Below are positions 41,496 through 52,660 of a DNA stretch of 64,000 bases, piece by piece (the stretch's first letter is position 1; the number at the start of each line of letters is the position of its first letter). The DNA lies in assembly GCA_020310875.1 (NCBI GenBank), contig CM035407.1, positions 74,221,404 to 74,285,403 on the forward strand. The letters are read 5' to 3'. The position numbers and the translations under genes are program-made. The stretch comes from Ceratopteris richardii (taxonomy: Eukaryota > Streptophyta > Polypodiopsida > Polypodiales > Pteridaceae). The notes under the pieces were generated by a model. It saw only the letters and a program-made list of their open reading frames with translations, was not told the origin of the DNA and did not search any database.

Positions 41496-43348
41496 TCTCC
41501 TCAACAAAATGGTGTAGCAGAAAGGAGGAATAGAACTCTTGTTGTGTTTGCAAGATCCATGATGAAGGAGAAAAAATGTCCCAATTATTTGTGGGCTGAG
41601 GCTCTAAATACAGCTACATATTTGGTCAATAGATTACCATGTAAAGCTTTGTAGGGTATGACACCATATGAGGCATGATGGGGTAAGAGACCTACTCTAG
41701 ATCATTGCAAAGTATTTGGATGTTTGGCATATGCATATGTACCATCTCAATTGAGGCAGAAATTGGAACCTAAAGCTGAAAAGTCTGTTTTCATTGGATA
41801 TGATGATAAGCAGATGGGATATAGGTTGTGGAGTCCATCCACAAAACAATTCCTTGTGTCAAAAGATGTTACATTTGGTGAGAAAGGTACTTGGTATGCA
41901 CGTACAATCAATATTTATGCAGATGATGAAGAAATTGTGAATCAAAAGAAAGATAAATCAAAGGTTCAGATATTTGATGAAGAGGAGAACAATGAAGTAC
42001 AAGTTGAAGTTGAAGAAGTGCCAAGATTTGATCCAGAATGTGATGAACCAGAAACATCAAGAAGTGGAGAACTTAGAAGGTCATCAAGACACAAATGGAA
42101 ACCTACAAGGTATAGCTATGACACTTCTTTTTTGGCTACTAAAGATTATGCTTATATGGTAAAGGCAAATGAAGACCCTTCTACATATCAAGAGGCAAAA
42201 GGCAAGGAAAATTGGGAGAAAGCCATGCAGGAAGAGTATGATGCATTGATGGAGAATAACACATGGGATTTGGTTCCTAAACCAAATAGTCAAAAGATCA
42301 TTGGATGCAAATGGGTCTACAAGACAAAGAGGTTTGCAGATGGAAGTGTGTCTAGGTATAAAGCTAGACTTGTTGTGAAAGGGTTTGCTCAAACATATGG
42401 TATAGATTATGATGAGAGCTATAGTCCTGTGGCAAAGATGACAACCATCAGGACACTCATAGCTATTGCTGCATGTAAAGGTTGGAAATTATATCAATTA
42501 GATGTGAAGAATGCCTTTCTAAATGGTTATATTTCATATGATGTTTTCATGGAGCAACCACAAGGATTCAGAGATGAAAGGTATCCAGAACATGTATGCA
42601 AGCTCAAGAGAGCTTTGTATGGTTTGAAGCAGGCCTCAAGGGCATGGAATTATAGACTTGTGAAGTTTCTTGAAGGAACTTGGTTTTCATGTATCTAAAG
42701 CAGATAGTATCTTGCTTGTTAAAGCAAGTGATGATGGGTTCATTTACATGTGTATATATGTTGATGATATAATTCTTATAGGTACAGATGAGAAAGAATT
42801 CAAAGCCTAAAGAAGCAAATGGAGAAAGAGTTCAAGATTAGTGACTCGGGAGATTTGTCATATTTCTTGGGCATGGAGATCTCATACACTCAACATGGAG
42901 TATATGTAAGTCAAGAAAGGTATTTGAAAAACTTGTTGATCAAGTTTAAAATGGATGATTGCAGGGTAGCACCTACTCCAATGGAAGTGAATCACAAATT
43001 GAGCAGATATGGAGGAGAAGAATCAAGGACATGAAGTTATATCAAAGTTTGGTTGGTAGTCTGATCTATGCTACATTAACAAGGCCTGACTTGTCATATG
43101 TAGTAGGAGTGTTTCCTCAATTTATGCATTGTCCTAGAAAAGAACATTGGGTTGCAGGAAAAAGGGTATTGAGGTACATTAAAGGTACTCTCAAAGAACA
43201 TTTGTATTATGGTTTTACATCAGATACAAACATCAAGATATATAGTGATACAAATTGGGCAGGTAGTCCTGATGATAGGAGATCAACTTATGGATACTTG
43301 TGTTATGTGGGAGATAAGTTAATTTCATGGTGTTATTCAAAAGAATAA
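41496..43348 (+). pseudogene. Family D integrase C-terminus, reverse transcriptase and RNase H start
   Basis: The frame enters at SPQQNGVAERRNRTLVVFAR (integrase motif), has two stops near 41650-41680, then is open from 41724 to 42698 (324 codons): PLEPKAEKSVFIGYDDKQMG-like integrase tail, an acidic linker, [60 protein letters not shown] and LKRALYGLKQASRAWNYRLV. A frameshift near 42675 leads into SKADSILLVKASDDGFIYMC and IYVDDIILIGTDEK with an intact YVDD box (42755-42790), then DLSYFLGMEISYTQHGVYVS, RPDLSYVVGVFPQFMHCPRK and IKIYSDTNWAGSPDDRRSTY. It stops at 43348. Confidence 0.85.
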
Positions 43349-44997
43349 AGAAAACATAACCATTTCCAAATTCAAGCTAAAAAAAATAGAGAATCTTTTC
43401 ATAATATTCAAATTAAAATACATATACATACAGGTTACGTAAACAAAAGGAGAAAAGACTTGACATCGAATAAGGAGTTAAGTGAATTGTTTGAGACCTT
43501 ATTTATGCAACATTTAGAAAATTGCACATCCAAAGTAAGTATAACTAGGGCTATTATACAAAGCCATGTATACACTAGGCACGATTGCTTTGAACGCACG
43601 CACTCAAAAAAATTGTTTCAGCATGCGGCAAGAGCTAGGAGGAGGAGAAAGCCATGGTATAGGGCACAATGCAAGGCATAGGATGGGTGTGTGAGTTCAT
43701 TGGAGTATTACTTTATTTTCAAGACTTTTTTTTATTCATTTGTTTGTGAAAGAAAATTTATTAATTTATGTTCCAATTGAAAAATCGAAGAAACATTGAG
43801 TGGAGTGATGAAAGTATGTGATGGGAATAGTGATTCTCTTTTTATGATGAATTTCTTTTATATAAATTCTTACAGACTTGAGTGGATTATATTTTATATT
43901 ATGTGAGAGAGGAAGATGACTCAAGGATTACCTATTGTTAAGATTAAAGTATACGTTGTTTCATTATCTCAGGGACATTGGTTCCTAAATAGTGAAGTAA
44001 CTTAAGAAGTAGTGGACGCGGAGTTAGATGAAGTAAATGAGCTGCCTAAAAAAGATAAGATAGAGAAGGAGCTCAAGGATTGCATCGAGATTAAAGGGAA
44101 GCATATTTTTATAGTAAGGAAAGGAAAATACAAGTACACCATGCTTTCCCAACAAGTTTATAATTTCCAATGGTCCAAGGTGATATACAAGAGATGAAGC
44201 CTAGTACGTCTGCATAGTGTGATAGAGGAACACATTTATTTATTGATTTCAATAGGTGTGAACAGGTTATAAACACTCTCTAGGAAGTTAAAAGGAATAC
44301 CTTTCAAGTACACTTCATATGCAAAGTGAAGAATTGGGAGAATGAGATGTGCAAAATGACAATTAAGGGAGAGAAGCTTAAAGCTACTCTCTAATTGTAT
44401 CCAATGAAAAAGTAGTGGATGTTAGGTTTCTGAAGAAAAAATGCTTCATCATATGTAGGTTATACACCAAATGAATAGCTAGAAATTAAAATACCTTTAT
44501 AGTTATTATGTAAGCCAAAATTGTGAAGATACACAATGCCTCATAAGCTAGTTACATTGGTAATGCTGAACAAAAAAGATAACACCAAACCATTTGGATT
44601 TGTTGACATATCTCTTTTTGTCCATGAACAGCTGAAGAAAGTAGCAAAGCACTCAAAAAAAAAAAGAAATTCTTAAATGCAGCATAAGTATTCACAAAAA
44701 TCATATACCATATCTTGGGTGTAAAGGACAAACTATAATTGGCACCACCTGCTTAGGTTTTGGGAGAGGCGTTGGTGGGAGTTGAGATTGATACAATGAA
44801 GGTTGTAGATAAAGAGGGATGAAAGGAAATAAAAGAAATTGTATTTCAAATTGAGGCTCCCTTGAAGAAATGAAAAATTGATCCCACAAAGAAGAGATTG
44901 TGATAGAGTAAGAACTGAAAGGAGAACAGAAAAGGGTGTACGTTGATTGAAATCCACATCCTTCTCTAAAGAAAAATTGTACAACTATCTTACATAG
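43349..44997. other. Unassigned AT-rich sequence
   Basis: No recognisable gene. Short frames such as 44012-44197 (MDAELDEVNELPKKDKIEKE) are charged and could be an upstream exon or decayed start of the coiled-coil frame that follows, as could the stretch near 44769-44890 (VVDKEG, EIKEIVFQIEAPLKK), but this is a guess. Confidence 0.4.
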
Positions 44998-46012
44998 GAG
45001 AATGACAAAAGAGCATTCTATGAGGCTTAGTACCAAAAGATGCTTGAGGATTTCTCTTAAAGAGATGCAGATTGGGCACAAGCTGAAAAAGAGCATTATA
45101 AAGGCCCCCATGGGCGAAAGACGGATGCCAAGACATAGGTACTATTCATACAAAAAGAAGTTGCATTATGAGCTTATTTAGAGGAGTTGCAAGGACCTCA
45201 AGGTAATAGACAAAGGATAGAAGGACAACAATGGTAGTTGCACTAAAGAGAAAAAAATTAAGAGCCTAAGCGGAAGCAAAAGATGAAGGAACCAAAGTCA
45301 AAAGTAAAAAAGAATCACACAAAATAAAAAGAGGATAATCAAATGGTGGAAGATAAAGGTGCCAAGGATCGAGATTAGTTGTTGGAAGAGATAGAGAAAG
45401 AAGATGAAAATCTAGAAGTGATCCATAAGCAAGACAAGGTGGAAATACAAAAGTTTCCAAAGGACATAAAAAATATCTCTGAATATGTAATGAGACATGT
45501 AGACCAATTCAGGCCTAGTGGAAATATGATCATATAAGGCATTGCTAAAGAGATACAAGTGGAGTTGAGAGAGCAAAGGAATTCTATAGAGATATGCCAA
45601 AACAAAGTCATAAATCTAGAAGAAAAAATGATGAAACATAAAAGTAAAGCTGATTTCTTGGAAGACAAATGTTAGAAATAGATAGTTATGATTCAGACAA
45701 TGGAAGAGTACATAAAACATCTAGAATCAAGGTACTAGATAAATCTTATCATGTGTTAGGAAGTCCAATGATGAAAGCAATTAGATTCTAATGGAGGAGG
45801 AAAACTACAAACTAGAAGGAAGCAAAGCAGAGACAACCAATGAGGAGATCAAAGCCATTAAAGAACAATTAAACAAAAAAAAGAAGATATTGAAGATGCA
45901 AAATAGTTGGAACTACAAGTTCATAAACATGATAGCACAACCCCAATATAGAGATTGGATACTCCAATATACAATAATGGCATCAACCCTATACAACATC
46001 ACTTGGCAATAG
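44998..46012 (+). pseudogene. Stop-riddled coiled-coil reading frame of unknown family
   Basis: One frame from 44998 to about 45735 keeps a protein-like, lysine- and glutamate-rich composition despite roughly a dozen stops: ENDKRAFYEA, YQKMLEDFS, RDADWAQAEKEHYKGPHGRK, FIQKEVAL, YLEELQGPQGNRQRIEGQQW, KQKMKEPKSKVKKNHTK, EIEKEDENLEVIHKQDKVEI and IAKEIQVELREQRNSIEICQ. A shift leads to 45791-46012 (MEEENYKLEGSKAETTNEEI). Long heptad-like stretches suggest coiled coils. I do not recognise it; it may be a gag-like protein of another retroelement. Confidence 0.45.
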
Positions 46013-46293
46013 ATGGTTTGGGCATACCATTCTTCATGGTCTTAGAAAGCATAAAAAAACATCAACAGTACTAGAGTAGGCATAAACCCAAATAAACTTC
46101 GAGATTATCATGGAAAGATTCAATTCACCAAAGATCCCTTAAAAATGGTTGTACCTTCCAAGGCTCGTAGGATAGAAGAAAGGAGAATGACCAAAAAGGA
46201 ATTATATGCTTAGTACTAGCAAAGGATCAATTAGAGATTCAGTGGAAGCTAATGACTTAGCATGTATATTACTTGTTAGAAATATACCTAAAT
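46013..46293. other. Unassigned sequence before copy A4
   Basis: Fragments such as KLRDYHGKIQFTKDPLKMVV suggest that the decayed frame may continue, but there is no recognisable domain. Confidence 0.35.
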
Positions 46294-46524
46294 TGTTGGA
46301 GTTAGATGTCTGCGGAAGCACGTCAACAACGCAAGGAAGAAGAAGAAGCATGGAGCACAATACACAATACTGAATGTATTACCACTAGAATGTACGAAGA
46401 TAAGTAGCCCGTTAGGGCAATAGGCATATATACAAGCCGCGGGAAAAAAACCTCCTAAAGAGGGGAAAAAGTGCATCGGTGCTCCTAGAGTGTTCACACA
46501 CATCACTACCTAGATTTATTAACG
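46294..46524 (-). repeat. 3' LTR of copy A4
   Basis: It aligns with 9010-9240 from TGTTGGAGTTAGATG to the outer end GTTAATAAATC on the minus strand. The polypurine tract TCCCAAGGGGGGCT (46525-46538) follows. Confidence 0.8.
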
Positions 46525-46589
46525 AGCCCCCCTTGGGAGTCATGTGGTGAATAAGGAGCTAGAACTCATGTATAAGGAAGTGTGAAACT

Positions 46590-47256
46590 ATTTGGAATCA
46601 ATGCACAAAAGGAAGTAAGCCCAAAGCTTTGCGAAAGCTTCAAACTTCTCCCTAAGCAGAGCCTTCATAAAAAGGTCTGCAATGTTCTCCTGCATGGGCA
46701 CATATGCCAAACAGATGTCCCCAGCAGAGAACCTCTCCTTGACATAATGATAATGCACCTCAATGTGCTTAGTGCGAGCATGGAACACAGGGTTCCTTTC
46801 AACTGCCAATGCGCTCTGACTGCCTATGAAGATGGTGGTGGAAAAAGACTGACCAACACCCAAATCAGCCATAAGGCATCTGAGCCACACACACTGAACA
46901 ATCTCTATGAAAGATGCTCTATACTCAACCTCATAACTGCAAGTGGCCACAGTAGATTGCTTCTTGCTCAACCAAGATATACATGAGCCACCAAGCATGA
47001 AGCAAAAACCACTGGTGGACACATGAATGTCATAGCAACTAGCCCAATCACTATTAGATAAAGCATGCAAATCTAGTGGTAGTGATCCCCCCTTGGGATA
47101 GAACAATCCAAGTAGCCGGGTACCACTCAAGTAGCGAAAGATGCACTTAACTGCCTGCCAAGGCTTGACACCTAGGCAATGCATAATCGTGCTCATTTGT
47201 GAGACAACAAACTGAATATCTAGCCGAGTAATTCATAAGTAAATCAAGCATCCAAT
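46590..47256 (-). pseudogene. Copia RNase H (copy A4)
   Basis: The minus-strand frame 46588-47196 is open for 202 codons: HCLGVKPWQAVKCIFRYLSG, LHALSNSDWASCYDIHVSTS (first acidic motif), CISWLSKKQSTVATCSYEVE, IFIGSQSALAVERNPVFHAR and KHIEVHYHYVKERFSAGDIC. The motif EAEY has become EVEY and FIDSQ has become FIGSQ, so two catalytic acidic residues or their neighbours are affected. Confidence 0.8.
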
Positions 47257-47261
47257 AGCGT
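47257..47261. repeat. Target duplication, left copy (AGCGT)
   Basis: AGCGT here and at 49404-49408 flank the inserted DNA. Uninterrupted family A copies read through this site (compare 4981-5000 and 27028-27050). Confidence 0.6.
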
Positions 47262-49403
47262 TGTGGAGGTGATCGCAATCCGGGTGGATCGGGTCCGGTC
47301 GTGGCACACACAGGGTGTATGAAGCTAATGAATGTTGGAAGGTTTAAAGATGTGAAGGTGAAATTAATGTTGAGTATGGAGAAGAGAGAGATGTTGAAAT
47401 AATTATGGGAATGGGAATGTAGGTGTGCAAGTTAGATTGATGACATGAATGATAAGAATGAAAGAGAACCATACACACGAATCAAATTTGGAAGGAAGAA
47501 TGGTCCATTGGAGGAGCTTCTTAAACACTTCCTAATTCTAATCCATATGTATAGACTTCTTTGGATGATATGTATGCATGACGAGAATAGATGGAATCCT
47601 TACACATAAATCAGTTTCGAAAGGAAGAATGGTCCAATATTGGAGCTTCTTATACACTTTCAGAAACTAATAAATATGTATGGATTTGTATGGATTATAT
47701 GCATGCAAGTGAATTATGATGATGGATTTTACTCACAAGCTCAAAGAAACATCCTCACTGGTTCAACGCAATACTGCGGAGCCTTCTCACACATAGAAGA
47801 AATAGAAGACATGTAAAAATACTTAAGAGACTGAGAGAGGTGACAAGAGACAAGTGACAAGTGACATGAATTAAAAGAATTTGAATTAAGTTACATGTAA
47901 AAGATCGTAGTGGTACGTCATGCTAAGCAGTCTACTGATCAAAGGTGGTTCCGACCCTCAAACCATGACAGTTCAACCGAATGTCACACGTAAGAAGGTG
48001 AGTTCCACTCCAGTGACCCTATGTCTGTCTAGGCTCGTAACGTCTAACTAAAGAAGTCTAAGACTCATTAAAATCAGCTCTAACTCACTCACACGCTCCA
48101 CCGAGGGTGAGTCAAGATAGAGATGCTGGTTTCAAGAGCCTATCCTAAATTGGAGTTCTAACTTAAATTTGAAACTAGGTTCTTTACTCATACTAGCTCA
48201 CCTTGGATCCTCACTCGCTCAACCGAGGGTGATCGTCTCAAGGAAACCGTAAGCTAGCATGAGCCCTATGGATGCCTAACAATGATGCTCTAGGATTTTG
48301 GAGGGGGGTTTATATAGTTTTTTGAATGAATTTGGGCCCTTGGATCTAGAGAAATCAACTCTCAACTCTAGGATCACTACTTTCGATTACAACCATTTGA
48401 TTAATCAAATCAATGGCTTGGAATTGTTCTTTCTATCAAATCTAGTGTAAAGGAGTGAAATTTAGGCGCCCTCATTCTCCACCATTGGATCTGGGGATGA
48501 TCTGGACCGTCGGATCAGTGCTGACATCAATTCGGATAAGATAAGCCACTATTTTTGGAGAAACACTGCATTATTGATCTTTGATTGTAAAAAAAGTTTT
48601 CTTTTATGGAAAAAATTCGTGGATCCTCCTTCCTTTATGCTTTAGTGCATCTCCACCCTTGAATAGGAGCTCATCTTGACCGTACACCATGGTTCAATCA
48701 TATTTTGACATGTGGCAGCCCTTCAAACCTTCAATTTTCTTATTCTAGAAAACTGCGGTGACCTTGAAAACTGGACTTTGTGCTCTTTGACCCTCCAAAA
48801 AAACTTTGATGAAGATGAAACTTTGTAGGACTATGTTTCCAAAGATCTCCTTCAGGAATATGCAGGAAAAACTCCCATCTGAATCTCCCTTGTACAAGTT
48901 TGACTACATTTGGAAGCTTGCAAGGTGGCATTAAGGTGTCTAGGAAGCTCTGATAGCCTTCAAAATTTGTACAAATATGTAGCCACATATGATCTTTATA
49001 CATGCCAAACCATATGGCTAACATAATTTTCTATACAAGAATTTGTAGGGTCAAACTAGAAAAATTACATTTTTACAAAATGAACATAGCATATCAATGT
49101 GCTACAAAATCCATTTTCTGCTGAAATTTGGGCTATAGACTGCCTTTGACAATCTTTACAAGTATATGGATTTTCATCTAATTTGGTGACAATAAAATTT
49201 TTGCCCTAATTTCCCAACTTTGACCAGCTTTGACCAGCTTTGACCGCTACCATGGACTTTCTTGATTTCTTTGAAACTTTGTATGTGACCTTCCTTTGAC
49301 ATCCTTGATGCATCCTGGACTTCTCAGGGAATTCTGGCTACCTTCGCCAAATATGTTTTTTGTAGGCCTTCACAAGTGAGAGAGGAGAGCAAATCTCGAC
49401 GAC
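47262..49403. mobile_element. 2142-bp insertion, candidate solo LTR
   Basis: The insert starts TGTGGAGGTGATCGC and ends TCTCGACGAC(A), within a copia reverse transcriptase. It is flanked by the direct repeat AGCGT. If the shared A is counted with the insert, the ends are TG...CA with a 4-bp duplication; otherwise the duplication is 5 bp. It has no coding capacity on either strand. Length, ends and duplication fit a solo LTR of a long-LTR retrotransposon. It contains repeated phrases such as CACCGAGGGTGA and TTTGACCAGC. No relative occurs elsewhere in the window, so a non-LTR origin cannot be excluded. Confidence 0.5.
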
Positions 49404-49408
49404 AGCGT
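49404..49408. repeat. Target duplication, right copy (AGCGT)
   Basis: This is the right-hand partner of 47257-47261. Confidence 0.6.
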
Positions 49409-50210
49409 GCTGATAGAGAATAGCATCAAATGCATCTCCAACATCATGAAGACTCAATCGTAAACCTCTCTCCATAGGAGTGGCAATAGGCTTACAATCT
49501 TCAAGGCCAAAATGTTGCAATAATGTGTCAATATATTTTGTTTGACACAAATCCATTCCACCATCAAGTTGTATAGGCTGAATGCCCAAATAGTGATGCA
49601 AATGCCCCAAGCCAGACATCTCAAGTGAGGCATGAAATCAGCCTTAAAATTAGCAATATTCATGTCATGAGGACCAGTGAACAGCATGTGATCAACATAC
49701 ACCACAATGATTAGAAGCACATCATTAGCATGCTTAACATATAAGGTGCTTTTAGTTGGAATGTTCTCAAAACCATGTGCAATCAGATAGGCATGTATCT
49801 TTTCATACCAAGCAGGTGGTGCTTGCTTTAAACCATATAATGCCTTCTTTAACCTGCACTCCTCGTTCTCATGTCCTTTCTGCACAAAGCCACATGGCTG
49901 AAAAACATACACTTCTTCATGCAAGTCACCATTCAAAAATGTTGTTTTAATATCTAACTAATGTAAACTCCAACCATGATGAGCTGCAAGTGCACAAATG
50001 CTATGAATATTAGTCATTTGGCAAATAGGAGCAAAGGTTTCATCAAAATCAATGCCTCTTTCTTTCTCATAACCCTTTGCAACAAGCCTAGCCTTATACC
50101 TGTCAAGTGTTCCATCAGGTTTATGCTTAAGCTTGTATACCCACTTAGTGCCAATGGCCTTCTTGCCAGGAGGCGTCACATAAAGACCAGGTACCATTTT
50201 TCATGATAGC
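49409..50210 (-). pseudogene. Copia reverse transcriptase (copy A4)
   Basis: The frame includes KKAIGTKWVYKLKHKPDGTL and YKARLVAKGYEKERGIDFDE at 50060-50160, an NGDLHEEVYVFQPCGFVQKG block at 49880-49936, CRLKKALYGLKQAPPAWYEK and VVYVDHMLFTGPHD, where the active-site YVDD is YVDH. After a shift it reads SGLGHLHHYLGIQPIQLDGG and GLEDCKPIATPMERGLRLSL, ending at the right edge of the 2.1-kb insertion. Confidence 0.85.
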
Positions 50211-50824
50211 ATCATATTCAGATGCATTGACAGCCATCCAATGTTTAGAATTTTGTGCTTCATCAAACGAAACACGTTTAATCTCATCACAGAGACTAGA
50301 GGCAGGCTTAGTATAGCAATCTAATGCAAAAGAGGCACTATGACAGCCTGATCGAGTATGATGTGACAAAGGTGCATGTAATTTGATGTCACACAAAGTC
50401 TACACAAGCCATTTTGGAATAGTTTTTGCTTGCTCAATATCAGGTCTCTCATCAACAAGTGCATCATGTAAATCTGCATTAGAAATGGAATGGTCAACAT
50501 CATCACATGAAACCTACAAAGGCTGAGAAGTTGCCTCATTAGGAGCAGCACTAGATTCTCCACTTATAAAACGAGGCAGCAAAGTATCATACATGTCTTT
50601 GGAGCTAACAGATGTCTCCTTAGTACATGAAAGCAATAGCTTAATAGAATCTTCCACAAAAACAATATCAAGGCTAACCAAAATGTGTTTAGTCTATGGA
50701 TGATACAGAGGATAGCCTTTACTTTATGAACTATACCCAACAAAAATACATTTTTCTACTTTAGCATCCAATTTTCTTCGATGTTGTTCAGGCAAGAATG
50801 CGTATGCCAAACAACCAAAAACAC
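50211..50824 (-). pseudogene. Copia integrase tail and linker (copy A4)
   Basis: Read on the minus strand from 50824: an [20 protein letters not shown] block near 50740-50795, then TKHILVSLDIVFVEDSIKLL, SCTKETSVSSKDMYDTLLPR, a weakly conserved linker, and WMAVNASEYDAIMKNGTWSL at the start of reverse transcriptase. Scattered stops are present. It is cut at 50825 by the 1.15-kb insertion. Confidence 0.75.
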
Positions 50825-51972
50825 GGTGTCACGGGGATGTATGGAAAGGAGGGAGTACACATAGGGATATTGAAATGTAAGCATCTCCATCAAATCGGCT
50901 ACACATGGCTACCCAGTGTGCACTTTAAAGGGAAGATAAATGAAAAACTACTTGGAAGGCAAACTCTTATGAATAGAAATCTTAATTACATCTTGTGCTT
51001 GGGGCATCAACCAATCTCTCTTGAGTCATATTTGGGAGCAATTTATAGGTAAACGTCGAATTCATATCTAGTTCTTAGGTTTGAAGTAAAGCAAGGTCAT
51101 ACTAGGTTGACTCAAAATGATCACATTCAAACCAATTCGACTACAAAAGGGATAAACAAATGTAGATAATCCATGCAAACTTTAACTTCGAAAGAGCATT
51201 CTTGGAAGGTCACAATTACAACCTTTAAATAATGTTTTTAACAACCTTTAGAACATTTACCTTGATTTCTTCTTCAAAAAAAAAAACTTAAAACACATTT
51301 GGTCTTTTATGATGTTATTTGGAGGAAAAGTTATTCTTCCACATTAAATTAATTCCAAATTATTTGTATGCATATAGATCATTCTTACAAGTATTTACAA
51401 GGTAAGCAATATCACATACATATGAACATGTGATTTGAAATATGAAACCTTCCATAATGCTAGCCCTAAAGGTAAGGATTTGTTCTCATTCTAAGCCAAA
51501 TAACTCTATTGATTATGCTACGGTGATCATATTACCTACCCTTATCACTATTTATTAGAAGCTTTCTGTGTTTCACGGCTTTCAATCAGTCAAGTAGTGC
51601 CACAGACAAGAACTTCTGAATTTCCCAAACAAAAAAAAAAAATTCAGATGATGAGTTGTGATTCTCTATATGCAAACTCAAAAGAACTTTTATGAATGCA
51701 ATAAAAAATCTTTCATCAGTTTCATTAAAGCAATACCATTATGAACACTTTCAAGTTCAGTATGGGTAGCATTAATAGCACTTTGTGCCTCTTCCATAGC
51801 AGTGTCAAAACCAAATGACCTGTCAATGATAGCTATGTCATTGTCAATCGTCTTGGGAATCCCAACAATAGAAACTTTCAACCTTCTTCTTTTGACTTCC
51901 TCAACAATACCTGCTACTCCTTCCTGTGCGTCATCACCTCCTATGATATAGACTTGATTAATCCCACGATCC
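50825..51972. mobile_element. 1.15-kb foreign insertion carrying a gene fragment
   Basis: The family A sequence breaks at CCAAAAACAC (ending 50824) and resumes at TGTACACTAATG (about 51979). About 230 bp of copia integrase seen at 6316-6548 is missing between these points. The inserted DNA starts GGTGTCACGGGGATG, is non-coding for 0.85 kb and ends with a phosphofructokinase exon. No convincing terminal inverted repeats or target duplication were found. It could be filler DNA from break repair or a remnant of a gene-capturing transposon. Confidence 0.65.
51714..51971 (-). pseudogene. Phosphofructokinase exon fragment (captured)
   Basis: An 86-codon stretch with no stop matches the active-site region of plant ATP-dependent 6-phosphofructokinase (glycolysis: fructose 6-phosphate to fructose 1,6-bisphosphate, cytosol or plastid). 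It reads [19 protein letters not shown], then [40 protein letters not shown] and [17 protein letters not shown]. The catalytic PKTIDND motif is intact. The ATP-loop motif GGDGT reads GGDDA. Similarity starts right after TTGTAG, a plausible splice acceptor, and ends at KLM, before the GRYSGF expected next, so the piece looks exon-sized. No other exons or promoter are present, and it sits inside a dead copia element. Confidence 0.85.
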
Positions 51973-51975
51973 TAC

Positions 51976-52660
51976 AACACTGTACACTAATGTTTTATGC
52001 CACATTCAGCCAAAAATGCATTAAAGTTATAAGACATATATTCCCCTCGTCGATCAGAACGCAGCTTGCCCATTTTACATGTTGATAGATTTTCAGCCAA
52101 AACCAAAAACTGTTTGAAGCACATAAACACTTTGGACTTTGCTTTGAGTGGATATACCCATGCATGGCTAGCAAAATCCTCAATGAAAGTCATGAAGGAA
52201 AGATAGTTTCCAAAAGAAGGTGTCTGCATAGGACCACAGACATTACTATGTACAAGCTACAATTTCTGAGTAGCCCGAACTAAACCATCTTTTGGGAAGG
52301 ACAAATGCTGCATTTTTCCCAAAATACAGTCTCACAAACATGTTTTCCAGGTGCCTCAATTTTGGGCAAAGAGGACACCATTTTATAGTTCTACAAGCGT
52401 AGCAAACTAACAAAATTCAAATGACCAAAGCATGCATGTCAAAGCTTTGCATATGAGATAGCCTAAGAATCATGTACTACACATGCTGAATCATTCACTC
52501 ATTTTTCATAATTTATGAGCTTATACAACCCACAAGATAAAATGCCAGAAGCAATAATCACATTGTCATTTGACAGATCATGAATTGTACATTTGTCATC
52601 AACAAATTTTACAAATAAACCAATCTTGGCTAAGGTCGAAACTGATAATAGATTCTTCTT
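51976..52660 (-). pseudogene. Copia integrase N-terminal half (copy A4)
   Basis: The minus-strand frame 51987-52229 reads MQTPSFGNYLSFMTFIEDFA, WVYPLKAKSKVFMCFKQFLV and LRSDRRGEYMSYNFNAFLAE, which holds the second catalytic aspartate (SDRGGEY type). Upstream, a decayed LWHACFGHLNF-like zinc region lies near 52410-52450. Confidence 0.75.

Larger units (their letters stand above)
40830..43348 (+). mobile_element. Ty1/copia family D, copy D1, 5' part with internal inversion
   Basis: A plus-strand element: the last 247 bp of the 5' LTR (40830-41076), primer site 41078-41089, an inverted gag-pro segment (41125-41495), then integrase C-terminus, reverse transcriptase and the start of RNase H up to 43348, where copia similarity ends inside SWCYSKE. 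Long open frames show that it is relatively young. Confidence 0.85.

Noticed and set aside
51714-51971. Functional phosphofructokinase gene
   Set aside because: Only one exon-sized piece is present, with no other exons or start, inside a truncated copia element.
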